Of a DNA stretch of 64,000 nucleotides, positions 45,878 to 54,791 are shown piece by piece (the stretch's first letter is position 1; each line of letters opens with the position of its first letter). Position numbers and translations under genes: made by a program. The stretch is from assembly GCA_965652565.1 (NCBI GenBank), contig CBFGWL010000003.1:1-64000 (forward strand). The letters run 5' to 3'. Below the pieces are notes generated by a model, which was not told the origin of the DNA, ran no database searches, and saw nothing but the letters and a program-made list of their open reading frames with translations. This stretch comes from RSA11 sp965652565. Its GTDB lineage: Bacteria; Actinomycetota; Thermoleophilia; Solirubrobacterales; 70-9.

Positions 45878-46908
45878 GCCGCAACGTCTTCATCCAGGGA
45901 ATGCGGCGATCGGGGACGACGATCCTCTACGACGCGTTCTGCGAGGACCCCGAGCTGCGCTGCTTCTACGAGCCGTTTCGCGAGGAGAACGTGACGCCCG
46001 GCGGGGGCAGCGGCGCCCGCGACGGCGATCTGTTCGCGGAGACCCGCAAGCTGCGTCGCGAGTTCCAACGCACGCAGCACCCGGAGATCCCGCTCGAGCT
46101 GTTCAACCACGGCGGGCCCCGGGCACCGGCCCTTGAGCTGCACGAGACGCTGCCGGCCTGGGGACTCGACTGGATGCGTTTTCTGCTCGACCAGGCGCCG
46201 GCGGTGCTCATCAAGCACGTCCGCATGTACCGCAAGATCGGCGTCCTCCACCAGCTCGATCCCGAGGCCGTGCTCGTGCATCTGGTGCGCGACCCGCGCG
46301 CCGTCAGCGCCTCGATGCTCCTGGGCCGCGGGCGCCGGCACCTGTGGCGCTACCCCGACGCCGACGCCTTCTTCAGCAGCTGGTCGCGGCGCAAGCTGTG
46401 GTCGAGCCGCGCCCTCTCCGACGCGCTCATCGCCGAGGGTGCCTACCCAGCGCTGCAGCACGGCGCCCCGGACTTCATGCGTCCGCTCATCGTCTGGCAG
46501 GCGGCCTTCAGCGCGACATACGAGGCGGGCCGCCGGCTCTTCGGGGAGCGCTACGTGCTCGTACGGCTCGACGATCTGCGCGTCGATCCCGCCGGGACCC
46601 TGGCGCGGATCTACGAGCGGCTGGAGCGCCCGGTGCCCGCTGCCGTGGCCGCGTGGGCAGAGGACAACGTGCGGCGCGACGCCGACATCCCGTTCGGCGA
46701 CGACCCGCGTTGGGCGGATGCCGCCGAGCTGCTCGAGATGGGCGACGCGCTCGCCGCCGCGGGCTACGCGGACGCGTTCCCGGCGCCGAGCGGACGGCCC
46801 CTCGCGCTGGACCCGCCCGACCACGGCGCGCCGTCGCGTCTCGGCGGCGTGCTGGCCCGGGCGCGCGCCGGGTTGGACCGGGCGCGGGGGCGGCGTCGTT
46901 CTCGCTAG
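45874..46908 (+). CDS. Sulfotransferase-fold protein, distinct subfamily
   Basis: About 344 residues. The GTG at 45874 follows the glycosyltransferase stop by overlap; the longer frame upstream is a shadow of that gene. The 5' loop is GMRRSGTTILYDAF near 9-22, and the 3' site VRDPRAVSASML near 133-144. The middle includes FNHGGPRAPALELHETLPAWG. It is a different branch from the tandem group (no PETHF or YHERAEERL blocks). Coupled to the GT2/GT92-like gene, it could sulfate a glycosylated product. Ends 25 bases before purS. Confidence 0.75.
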   Translation: MSRNVFIQGMRRSGTTILYDAFCEDPELRCFYEPFREENVTPGGGSGARDGDLFAETRKLRREFQRTQHPEIPLELFNHGGPRAPALELHETLPAWGLDWMRFLLDQAPAVLIKHVRMYRKIGVLHQLDPEAVLVHLVRDPRAVSASMLLGRGRRHLWRYPDADAFFSSWSRRKLWSSRALSDALIAEGAYPALQHGAPDFMRPLIVWQAAFSATYEAGRRLFGERYVLVRLDDLRVDPAGTLARIYERLERPVPAAVAAWAEDNVRRDADIPFGDDPRWADAAELLEMGDALAAAGYADAFPAPSGRPLALDPPDHGAPSRLGGVLARARAGLDRARGRRRSR

Positions 46909-46933
46909 CCGGGCGCGTCGCTACTTTTGTGCT

Positions 46934-47164
46934 GTGAAAGCGCGCGTTCTGATTCGTCCGAAGGAAGGCATCCTCGACCCGCAGGGCAAGGCGGTCGAAC
47001 GGGCGCTCCCGGCGCTTGGGTTCAGCGGGGTGAGCCACGTGCGGGTGGGGCGCCTGGTGGAGCTCGAGGCCGAGGATGCGTCGCGGCTCGACGAGCTCTG
47101 CGAGAAGCTGCTCGCCAATCCGCTCATCGAGGACTACGAGATCGTCGAGCTCCAGGAGGCCTAG
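46934..47164 (+). CDS. purS: Phosphoribosylformylglycinamidine synthase subunit PurS
   Basis: A 76-residue protein, the normal length of PurS, which bridges PurL and PurQ in FGAM synthase. ARVLIRPKEGILDPQGKAVERAL with GFSGVSHVRVGRLVEL matches the family. GTG at 46934. It is five bases before purQ. The separate purS form distinguishes this organism from those with a fused PurL. The upstream context is the sulfotransferase gene at 45874. Confidence 0.93.
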   Translation: MKARVLIRPKEGILDPQGKAVERALPALGFSGVSHVRVGRLVELEAEDASRLDELCEKLLANPLIEDYEIVELQEA

Positions 47165-47168
47165 CGAC

Positions 47169-47855
47169 GTGGCTGCGCGCTTCGGGGTGATCCAGTTCCC
47201 AGGCTCCTGCGACGAGCGCGACGCGCTCGCGGCCTGCGAGCGCGCCGGCGAGGCGCGGCTCGTGTGGCATGAGGAGCGGGACCTGAGCGACATCGACGTG
47301 GTCGTGGTCCCCGGCGGCTTCTCCTACGGCGACTATCTGCGCGCGGGCGCCATCGCCCGCTTCGCTCCGGCAATGGAGGCGGTCGCCCGGTTCGCCGCTG
47401 AAGGCGGCCCGGTGCTGGGGATCTGCAACGGCTTCCAGGTGCTCTGTGAGGCGGGCCTTCTGCCGGGAGCGCTCCTGCCCAACGAGAACCTGCGCTTCAT
47501 CTGCCGTCAGGTAGACCTCGAGGTCGCCTCAACGGACTCGGCGTTCACGTCGGCCCTCCAGGAGGGCGAGCTGCTCTCGGTCCCCGTCAAGCACATGAGC
47601 GGGCGCTACTACGCCCCGGACGAGATCCTCGATGAGCTCGAGGCCAACGGGCAGGTCGTCCTGCGCTACGCGCCCGGGCAGAACCCCAACGGCTCGGTCC
47701 GCGACATCGCCGGCGTGCGCAACGCCGCCGGCAACGTGATGGGCCTCATGCCCCACCCCGAGCACGCGGTCGACGAGCTCACCGGCTCCGCCGACGGCCT
47801 GCGCCTCTTCGCCTCGGCGGCCGCCAGCCTGCGGGCCGTCCATGCGGCTGCCTGA
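47169..47855 (+). CDS. purQ: Phosphoribosylformylglycinamidine synthase glutaminase subunit PurQ
   Basis: A 228-residue class I glutaminase. FGVIQFPGSCDERD starts the domain, VVPGGFSYGDYLRAGAIA is the oxyanion region, GICNGFQVL has the catalytic Cys, and MPHPEHA the catalytic His. It supplies ammonia to PurL, whose gene lies 9.5 kb downstream rather than next door. GTG start. Its last bases overlap the ATG of the following sulfotransferase by 14 bases. Confidence 0.96.
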   Translation: MAARFGVIQFPGSCDERDALAACERAGEARLVWHEERDLSDIDVVVVPGGFSYGDYLRAGAIARFAPAMEAVARFAAEGGPVLGICNGFQVLCEAGLLPGALLPNENLRFICRQVDLEVASTDSAFTSALQEGELLSVPVKHMSGRYYAPDEILDELEANGQVVLRYAPGQNPNGSVRDIAGVRNAAGNVMGLMPHPEHAVDELTGSADGLRLFASAAASLRAVHAAA

Positions 47856-48756
47856 TCCGCTCTTTCGCCTGCGCGCGCGTCGGGAGGCCGGCCCGCCGGC
47901 GCCGTTCGTGGTCGGCGTGGGCCGCTCCGGGACCACGCTCCTGCGGCTGATGCTCGACGCGCACCCCCAGCTCGTCATCCCGCCCGAGACGCACTTCTTG
48001 CCGGAGCTGATCGACGCGGCGCGGCGCCGGGCCGGCGCCGAGGAGCTTGCCCGGATCGCGGCGGCGAGCCGCCACTGGGGCGACCTCGGGATCACGGCCG
48101 CGGACTTCGAGGCGCGCCTGCGCCTCGGTGGAACGCAGCCCGACCGCGCCGCGCGCGCCTTCTACGAGCTCTACGCCGAGCGCCACGACAAGCCCCGTTG
48201 GGGCGACAAGACCCCGGGCTACGTCAAGCGCATGGCGATCATCGGGCGCGCGCTGCCGGAGGCGAGGTTCGTACACCTGATCCGCGACGGCCGCGACGTG
48301 GCGCTCTCGCGGCGGCGGCGCGGGATGGGCGCCGAGCGGCCGATGGCCGAGACCGCGGCGAAGTGGCGCGACCGCATCCTCGCCGCGCGGCGCCAGGCGC
48401 GCCGGCTGCGGGGGCGGTACCTGGAGCTGCGCTATGAGGACCTCGTCGCCGAGCCCGAGCCCATCCTGCGGCGCATCTGCGAGTTCATCGAGCTGCCCTA
48501 CGAGCCCGCGATGCTCGCCTACCACCGCACCGCGCGCGAGCGCCTGGCCGAGATGAACCGCGACCTGCCGCCCGTCGGCAAGCGGGGCTCGCGCGACGCG
48601 GCCGAGCGGATGGCGGCGCACGCGCTCGCGGCCGAACCGCCCCGTCCGGACCGCGTCAGCGCCTGGCGCAGCGAGATGACCCCCGCCGACGTCGCCGCCT
48701 TCGAGGGCGCGGCGGGTAGCCTGCTCGCGGAGCTCGGCTACGACGTGGCATCCTGA
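47842..48756 (+). CDS. Sulfotransferase, tandem array member 1
   Basis: 304 residues. PSB loop VGRSGTTLLRLML near 32-44, PETHFLPELI, WGDKTPGYVKRM near 119-130, RDGRDVALS near 151-159 and LRYEDLV. It begins with a 14-base overlap of the purQ end; later alternative starts are not convincing. It is 28 bases before the next array member. The high likeness among 47842, 48785, 49722, 50721, 52800 and 54792 implies duplication. Confidence 0.83.
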   Translation: MRLPDPLFRLRARREAGPPAPFVVGVGRSGTTLLRLMLDAHPQLVIPPETHFLPELIDAARRRAGAEELARIAAASRHWGDLGITAADFEARLRLGGTQPDRAARAFYELYAERHDKPRWGDKTPGYVKRMAIIGRALPEARFVHLIRDGRDVALSRRRRGMGAERPMAETAAKWRDRILAARRQARRLRGRYLELRYEDLVAEPEPILRRICEFIELPYEPAMLAYHRTARERLAEMNRDLPPVGKRGSRDAAERMAAHALAAEPPRPDRVSAWRSEMTPADVAAFEGAAGSLLAELGYDVAS

Positions 48757-48784
48757 GCTCCGCGCGTGACACGCATCTCGAGCC

Positions 48785-49741
48785 ATGGGAAAAGTCCGCT
48801 ACAGCTTTCGCTATCTGCGTAACCGCCGGCTGCGGGGCCGGGCCGAGCCGGAGTTCCCGGCGCCCTTCGTCGTCGGCGTCGGCCGCTCCGGCACGACGCT
48901 CCTGCGGCTGATCCTCGACGCGCACCCGGAGCTGGCGATCCCGCCGGAGACGCACTTCATGCCGCAGCTCATCATGCGCTCGGGCCAGCCCTGGTTCCCG
49001 CCCCAGCGCGTCGTGAAGCTGATCGTCGAGGACGAACACCGCCGCTGGGCCGACTTCGGGCTCGACGAGGAGCAGCTGCTCGAGCGGTTCCGCGCGCTGG
49101 AGCCGTTCAACCTCCCCGACGCGCTGCGCGAGTTCTACCGCGCCTACGCCGAAAAGCACGGCAAGCCGCGCTGGGGCGACAAGACGCCCGAGTACGTGCG
49201 CCGCATGCGCAGGATCAAGCGCACGCTGCCCGAGGCCCACTTCATTCACGTGATCCGCGACGGCAGGGACGTGACGCTCTCCACGAACAAGCGCATCGAG
49301 CAGCGCGGGCACCGCCAGCCGATCAAGGCGGCGCCGGCCGCGCGCCGCTGGCGCAGCCGGATCGAGAAGGCGCGAACCGACGGACCGGTGCTGGGCGACT
49401 ACCTCGAGATCCGCTACGAGGACCTCGTCACGGACACCGAGCCAACGGTGCGCCGCGTCTGCGAGTTCATCGGCCTCGACTTCGACCCCGAGATGCTGCG
49501 CTATCACGAGCGCGCCGAGGAGCGCCTGCGCGAGATGGCCGGGGCGATGCCGGCCCGCGCCGGCCGTCCGCCGCGCGAGGCGGGCGAGCGCCTGCGCGCG
49601 CACAGGATGGCTACCAAGCCGCCGAGCAAGGAGCGCATCGCGCGGTGGCGCGAGGAGATGGATCCCGAGTACCGCGCCGAGTTCGAGGAGTACGCAGGCG
49701 ATCTCCTGCAAGAACTCGGATATGACGTCGGCTCCGACTGA
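48785..49741 (+). CDS. Sulfotransferase, tandem array member 2
   Basis: 318 residues. An N-terminal basic stretch (VRYSFRYLRNRRLRGR) precedes VGRSGTTLLRLIL, PETHFMPQLI, WGDKTPEYVRRMR, RDGRDVTLS and IRYEDLV. The end RWREEMDPEYRAEFEEYAGDLL with LGYDV resembles the others. It overlaps the next copy's start by 20 bases. Compared with its neighbours it has an extra 13-residue insert (QRVVKLIVEDEHR) in the part after PETHF. Confidence 0.83.
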   Translation: MGKVRYSFRYLRNRRLRGRAEPEFPAPFVVGVGRSGTTLLRLILDAHPELAIPPETHFMPQLIMRSGQPWFPPQRVVKLIVEDEHRRWADFGLDEEQLLERFRALEPFNLPDALREFYRAYAEKHGKPRWGDKTPEYVRRMRRIKRTLPEAHFIHVIRDGRDVTLSTNKRIEQRGHRQPIKAAPAARRWRSRIEKARTDGPVLGDYLEIRYEDLVTDTEPTVRRVCEFIGLDFDPEMLRYHERAEERLREMAGAMPARAGRPPREAGERLRAHRMATKPPSKERIARWREEMDPEYRAEFEEYAGDLLQELGYDVGSD

Positions 49742-50627
49742 GCGCTCGCCGGCCCCGTTCGTCGTCGGGTTCGGCCGCTCCGGCACGACGCTCCTGCGGC
49801 TGATGCTGGACGCCCACCCAGCGCTCGCCGTCCCGCCCGAGACCGCGTTCCTGCCGCGGCTGATCCGCGCCTGCCTCGCTGGCGCGAGCCCGGCGGAGGC
49901 GCTCGCCCTGCTGCGCGAGCAGCCGCGCTGGGGCGACCTCGGGCTGGACGAGGACGAGGTGCTCGCGCGCTTCGGAGACGCGCCGCGACTCGACGCGGGA
50001 CACGCAGCGCGCACGATCTACTCGCTCTACGCGGAGCGCCAGGGCAAGCCCCGCTGGGGCGACAAGACCCCCAGCTACTTCCGTCGCATGAAGCTCATCG
50101 AGGACGCACTGCCCGAAGCGCGGTTCGTGCACGTGATCCGCGACGGCCGCGACGCGGCCCTCTCGTTCCGGCGCGTCCCGCAGCATATGCGCGCGCGTCC
50201 CACGGAGACGATCGCCGAGGAGGCGGCGCGCTGGGCCCGCACGATCCGCAAGGCCCGCCGCCAGGGCCGGCGCGTGCGGCACTACCTGGAGGTGCGCTTC
50301 GAGGAGCTCGTCCGCGACCCCGAGGCGGCGCTGCGGCGCGTCTGCGAGTTCTGCGAGCTCGATTTCGCGCCCGAGATGCTGAACTACCACGAGCGCTCCG
50401 CCGAGCGCCTGCGCGAGATCGAGCGCCCGATGACGCTCGCGACGGGCCGGCGCGTCGACCCCGCTGACAGGGTGCGGATCTTCGGCCTCACCTCGGAGCC
50501 GCCGCGCGCGGAGCGGCTCGAGGTCTGGCGCAGGGAGATGTCGCCGGAGGACCAGGTCGCGTTCGAGCGCGAGGCGGGCAAGGTCCTGGCGCGGCTCGGC
50601 TACCCGCTCGCGGGCGAAGGGCCCTAA
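49722..50627 (+). CDS. Sulfotransferase, tandem array member 3
   Basis: 301 residues, ATG inside the end of member 2. FGRSGTTLLRLML, PETAFLPRLI (Ala replaces His of PETHF), WGDKTPSYFRRM, RDGRDAALSFRRV and VRFEELV. His at PETHF is conserved in all other copies, and because of the change this copy may have a different substrate or reduced activity. The remaining PAPS residues are intact. The next array member starts 93 bases downstream. Confidence 0.83.
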   Translation: MTSAPTERSPAPFVVGFGRSGTTLLRLMLDAHPALAVPPETAFLPRLIRACLAGASPAEALALLREQPRWGDLGLDEDEVLARFGDAPRLDAGHAARTIYSLYAERQGKPRWGDKTPSYFRRMKLIEDALPEARFVHVIRDGRDAALSFRRVPQHMRARPTETIAEEAARWARTIRKARRQGRRVRHYLEVRFEELVRDPEAALRRVCEFCELDFAPEMLNYHERSAERLREIERPMTLATGRRVDPADRVRIFGLTSEPPRAERLEVWRREMSPEDQVAFEREAGKVLARLGYPLAGEGP

Positions 50628-50720
50628 GCCGACGCTGCCGCGGCGCGTCTGCCACCATAAGCGGCGTCCGCGGCGGCCCCGGCATCGCTCGCCGCCCGCC
50701 CTCTACCCTCCTTTTCCTCT

Positions 50721-51659
50721 ATGGCTTCGATTCTTTCGAGACTGATCAGGCGCGAGCCCGACCGGCCCCCGTTCCCGTTCATCGTCGGCATGAACCGCTC
50801 CGGCACCACGCTGCTGCGGATGATGCTCGACGCGCACCCCGAGCTCACGATCCCGCCGGAGACACACTTCGTCCCGGCGCTGATCAAGGCGTGCCGCGAG
50901 CCCGACTGCACGCCCGAGAGCGCGCTCGAGGCGATGAAGTCGGCGCGCGAGTGGGGTGACTTCGACTTCAGCGACGAGGAGATGCTCGGCCGCCTGCGCG
51001 CGCTGCCCAAGCTGCGCCCCGGCCCGGCCGTGCGGACGTTCTACGAGGCGTACGCCGAGCGCCAGGGCAAGCCGCGCTACGGCGAGAAGACGCCCACCTA
51101 CGTGCAGAAGATGAAGCTGATCCAGCGGGCGCTGCCCGAGGCCCGCTTCGTGCACGTCATCCGCGACGGCCGCGACGTCGCCCTCTCCGTGCTCGACCGC
51201 ACGGTGCGCGACCTGACCGCCGCCGACGTGGCCCACCGCTGGCGCAAGAAGATCCGCAAGGCGCAGGAGGACGCGCCGGCTCTCCGCCACTACATGGAGG
51301 TCCGCTACGAGGACCTGATCCTGGACACCGAGCCCGTCCTGCGGCGCGTCTGCGAGTTCCTCGAGCTGGACTGGAGCAACGACGTCCTCCACTACCACGA
51401 GCGCTCGCCCGAGCGGCTCAAGGAGATGGCCCGCGCGCTGCCGGGCGGCGAGCGCGCCAAGGAGCTCTCGGTCGAGCGCCGGATGGCGACGCACGCGATG
51501 ACGACCAAGCCGCCGAGCAAGGATCGCGTGCAGCGCTGGCGCCGCCAGATGACCGAGGAGCAGCGCCGGCAGTTCGAGGAGGTCGCCGGGGATCTGCTCG
51601 CGGAGCTCGGCTACCCCACGGACGAGGCGGTCGACGCCGTCTCCGACGCCCAGTCGTAG
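50721..51659 (+). CDS. Sulfotransferase, tandem array member 4
   Basis: 312 residues. NRSGTTLLRMML, PETHFVPALI, YGEKTPTYVQKM (Glu replaces Asp of GDKTP), RDGRDVALSVLDR and VRYEDLI; ends AELGYPTD plus a C-terminal extension AVDAVSDAQS. Followed 61 bases later by a glycosyltransferase gene. Upstream 93-base gap has ACCCTCCTTTTCC and no good ribosome site. Confidence 0.83.
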   Translation: MASILSRLIRREPDRPPFPFIVGMNRSGTTLLRMMLDAHPELTIPPETHFVPALIKACREPDCTPESALEAMKSAREWGDFDFSDEEMLGRLRALPKLRPGPAVRTFYEAYAERQGKPRYGEKTPTYVQKMKLIQRALPEARFVHVIRDGRDVALSVLDRTVRDLTAADVAHRWRKKIRKAQEDAPALRHYMEVRYEDLILDTEPVLRRVCEFLELDWSNDVLHYHERSPERLKEMARALPGGERAKELSVERRMATHAMTTKPPSKDRVQRWRRQMTEEQRRQFEEVAGDLLAELGYPTDEAVDAVSDAQS

Positions 51660-51720
51660 CGGCCTTGCGCGCGATCGCGGCCGGACGCCCGGCGCGCCCG
51701 AGGCTCGCAGGAGCACACGC

Positions 51721-52803
51721 ATGAGGGTCGGCATCGTCACCAAGTGGTTCGCCAGCGGCCAGGCCGTCGTCTCGCGCTTCATCCGCTCCGCGCTCGACGA
51801 GCTCGGGCACGAGACGTTCGTGCTGGCGCGCGAGGGCACGGGCCCGCGCTCGGGCGTCACCGACCGCCCGCACGACCCCATCTGGGACCAGCCGGGCGTC
51901 ACGCAGACCGGCGAGAGCGAAGTCCCCTACGCGACGTTCGAGCGCTGGGTGGACGAGCACGGGCTGGACGTCGTGATGACGGACAACCTGTACCAGTTCG
52001 AGGAGCTGCGCAGGCTGCGTGAGCGCGGGGTGCGAACCGTCGGCCGCTTCGTGTGGGAGCACTTCGCGGAGGAGCACGTGCCCGGCGCGAAGGAGGCGCT
52101 CGACGTCGTCTACTCGCTGCACCGCGCCGAGCAGGCCCGCTACGCGGAGTTCGGCATCGAGAGCCCCTACGTGACCTGGGGATGTCACCCCGAGCTCGTC
52201 GGGGTCGAGCCGGCCCCACGCACCGACGACGCGATCACCCTGCTTCTGCCGGGTAGCTTCATGGGCCGGCGCAAGCCGCTCGCGGAGGTGCTGGAGGCGT
52301 TCTCGCGCACACGCGACGAGCGGCTGCGGCTGATCGTCAAGGGCCAGACGAGCAAGCGCCAGGGCAAGCTCGAGAAGGCCGCGGCAGCCGATCCCCGGAT
52401 CCAGATCCGGATCGCCGATGAGCCCACGGCCGACCATCTGCGCTTCGTCGCGGGCTGCGACGTGTGCCTGGCGCCGACCCGCTGGGAGGGCCTCGGGCTC
52501 CCCCTCTACGAGGCGATCGCGTTCGGCCAGCCGGTGATCACCAACGACAACCCGCCGATGAACGAGGCGATCCTCGACGGCGTGAACGGCCTGCTGGTCG
52601 GGGCGAGCCAGGAGGGCACCGCGCGCTCGGGCATCCCGTCGTGGAGCCCCCACGTCGACGAGCTCGCCGCCGCCATCGAACGGATCGCCGACGACGATCT
52701 GCGAAGCCGGCTCGCGGCGGGCGCCCGCGAGCTGCGCGACGGCGAGCGCTCATGGGCGCGCACCGTGCAGGGCCTGCGCGAGCTGCTCGAGGACCTGGCG
52801 TGA
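51721..52803 (+). CDS. GT-B glycosyltransferase (GT4-like), paralog B
   Basis: 360 residues. MRVGIVTKWFASGQAVVSRF, WDQPGVTQTG, NLYQFEELRRLRERGV, LAPTRWEGLGLPLYEAIAFG (the Glu-rich signature, given in parts) and TNDNPPMNEA. The TGA and the GTG of the next sulfotransferase share four bases. Closest to the gene at 53657 and to 34030. Acceptor unknown. Confidence 0.82.
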   Translation: MRVGIVTKWFASGQAVVSRFIRSALDELGHETFVLAREGTGPRSGVTDRPHDPIWDQPGVTQTGESEVPYATFERWVDEHGLDVVMTDNLYQFEELRRLRERGVRTVGRFVWEHFAEEHVPGAKEALDVVYSLHRAEQARYAEFGIESPYVTWGCHPELVGVEPAPRTDDAITLLLPGSFMGRRKPLAEVLEAFSRTRDERLRLIVKGQTSKRQGKLEKAAAADPRIQIRIADEPTADHLRFVAGCDVCLAPTRWEGLGLPLYEAIAFGQPVITNDNPPMNEAILDGVNGLLVGASQEGTARSGIPSWSPHVDELAAAIERIADDDLRSRLAAGARELRDGERSWARTVQGLRELLEDLA

Positions 52804-53660
52804 GCGAGCGGGCGCCGGCACCGTTCATCGTCGGCGTCATGCGGTCGGGAACGACCCTGCTGCGCCTCATGCTCGACGCCCACCCCGAGCTCGCGATCCC
52901 GCCGGAGACGCACTTCGTGCCGAAGCTGATCAAGCGCGTGAGCAAGGGCACGAGCGACGCCGACGGCGTGCTCGAGGTGATCACGTCCGGCTCGCGCTGG
53001 CCCGACTTCCACCTCGACGCCGAGACCCTGCGCGCGCGTTTGCGCGAGCGGGAGCCGCTCGACGCCGGGACCGCCTTGCGCGTCTTCTACGAGGCCTACG
53101 CGGAGCGCTTCGGCAAGGAGCGCTGGGGCGACAAGACCCCGGGCTACGGCAAACGCCTGCTGCGCATCACGAAGGCGCTGCCCGAGGCTCGCTTCATCCA
53201 CATCATCCGCGACGGCCGGGACGTGGCCGTGTCCAGGCGCCGCCGCGCCACCGATCCTGCCCCGGTCGCCAAGCACGCCAAGCGCTGGCAGGCGCGCATC
53301 AAGTCCACTCGCCGGCGCGCACAGCGCGTCGACCACTACCTCGAGGAGCGCTACGAGGCACTCGTGCTCGACCCCGAGCCCGTGCTGCGGCGCGTGTGCG
53401 AGTTCATCGAGCTGGAATACGACCCGGTGATGCTGCGCTACCACGAACGCGCCGAGGAGCGCCTGCGCGAGATCGCGAACCCCTTCGAGAAGATGTCGGC
53501 GGAGCGGCGCCTGGAGGCGCACCGGCTGGCCGCGGAGCCTCCGCAGCGCGGCCGGATCGGCACGTGGCGGGAGGCGATGAGCCCCGAAGAGGTCGCCGAA
53601 TTCGAGGCGGCCGCGGGCGCGATGCTCGACGAGCTGGGCTACGAGCGGGCGGGCGCATGA
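52800..53660 (+). CDS. Sulfotransferase, coupled to glycosyltransferases on both sides
   Basis: 286 residues from GTG 52800, which overlaps the upstream glycosyltransferase stop; the longer frame is that gene's shadow. Markers VMRSGTTLLRLML, PETHFVPKLI, WGDKTPGYGKRL, RDGRDVAVSRRR and ERYEALV. Its TGA overlaps the ATG of the next glycosyltransferase as ATGA. It is thus the middle of a GT-sulfotransferase-GT triple translated as one unit. Confidence 0.84.
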   Translation: MSERAPAPFIVGVMRSGTTLLRLMLDAHPELAIPPETHFVPKLIKRVSKGTSDADGVLEVITSGSRWPDFHLDAETLRARLREREPLDAGTALRVFYEAYAERFGKERWGDKTPGYGKRLLRITKALPEARFIHIIRDGRDVAVSRRRRATDPAPVAKHAKRWQARIKSTRRRAQRVDHYLEERYEALVLDPEPVLRRVCEFIELEYDPVMLRYHERAEERLREIANPFEKMSAERRLEAHRLAAEPPQRGRIGTWREAMSPEEVAEFEAAAGAMLDELGYERAGA

Positions 53661-54751
53661 GGGTCGGCGTCGTCACCAAGTGGTTCAACCGCGGCCAGCC
53701 GGTGGTCGGCCGTCACACGCGCTCGGCCCTGGACGCGCTCGGCCACGAGACGTTCGTGCTCGCGCGCCCGAAGAAGGAGCGAGGCCCGATGCCGGGCGCC
53801 CTCGCGCGCGACGGGGTGTGGGACCAGCCGGGCGTCACCGAGGCCTCCGCCTACGACATCCCGCTCGCCGAGTACGTCAACTGGGTCGACCGCAACGGGA
53901 TCGAAGCGATCTTCTGCGACCAGAACTACCAGTTCGACGAGCTCGCGAAGCTGCGCAACCGCGGCGTGCTGGTCATCGGCCGCTTCGTGTGGGAGCACTT
54001 CACCGCGGAGCACATCGAGGGCACCCGCCGCGCGTACGACCTCGTCTTCTCGATGACGCGCGCCGAGCAGGAGCGCTACCGCGGCATGGGCCTGGACACG
54101 CCCTACGTGCCGTGGGGCTGCCACCCCGAGCTCGTCGCCGTGGGCGACGAGGTGCGCCGCGAGCCGGGCGAGACCGTGACGTTCGTCTTCCCCGGCGGCT
54201 TTTTGGGGCATCGGAAGCCGCTTGAGCCCGTGCTCGAGGCCTGGGCGCGCGTGCGCAGCCCGCGGGCGCGCCTGCTCGTCAAGGCGCAGGTGGAGCGCCG
54301 TCTGGAGGCCGCCGAGCGCGCGGCCGCCGCCGACGACCGGATCTCGCTGCGCATCGGCGACGAGCCCACGCCCGAGCATTTGCGCGCGGTCGCCGCCTGC
54401 GACGTGACCGTCTCGCCCGCGCGCTGGGAGGGGCTCGGCCTGCCGCTGTACGAGGCGGTGGCCTTCGGGCAGCCCGCGATCACCAACGCGACGCCGCCGA
54501 TGGACGAGATCACGCTGCATGAGCGCAACGGCCTGCTCATCCCATCGCACCCGGATGGCACGGCGCGCTCGGGCATCACCGCGCACGCCTTCGACGTGGA
54601 CGCGATGGCGGCCGCGATCGAGCGCTTGGCCGAGGACGACGAGCTGCGCGAGCGGCTCGCGCAGGGCGCTCGCGAGCTGCGTGAAGGCGAGCGCGCGTGG
54701 CAGCGCACCGTCGATGGCTTCGCCTCGCTGCTAGAAATGGCCGCCGCATGA
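53657..54751 (+). CDS. GT-B glycosyltransferase (GT4-like), paralog C
   Basis: 364 residues. MRVGVVTKWFNRGQPVVGRH, WDQPGVTEAS, NYQFDELAKLRNRGV, SPARWEGLGLPLYEAVAFG (in parts) and TNATPPMDEI. ATG overlaps the sulfotransferase stop. The gap to the next sulfotransferase is 40 bases. The start at 53657 aligns with the two other paralogs, so the upstream frame extension is rejected. Confidence 0.83.
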   Translation: MRVGVVTKWFNRGQPVVGRHTRSALDALGHETFVLARPKKERGPMPGALARDGVWDQPGVTEASAYDIPLAEYVNWVDRNGIEAIFCDQNYQFDELAKLRNRGVLVIGRFVWEHFTAEHIEGTRRAYDLVFSMTRAEQERYRGMGLDTPYVPWGCHPELVAVGDEVRREPGETVTFVFPGGFLGHRKPLEPVLEAWARVRSPRARLLVKAQVERRLEAAERAAAADDRISLRIGDEPTPEHLRAVAACDVTVSPARWEGLGLPLYEAVAFGQPAITNATPPMDEITLHERNGLLIPSHPDGTARSGITAHAFDVDAMAAAIERLAEDDELRERLAQGARELREGERAWQRTVDGFASLLEMAAA

Positions 54752-54791
54752 TCGATTCTCCGTCACAGCGCCACGCCGCCCGGAGGCTCCC

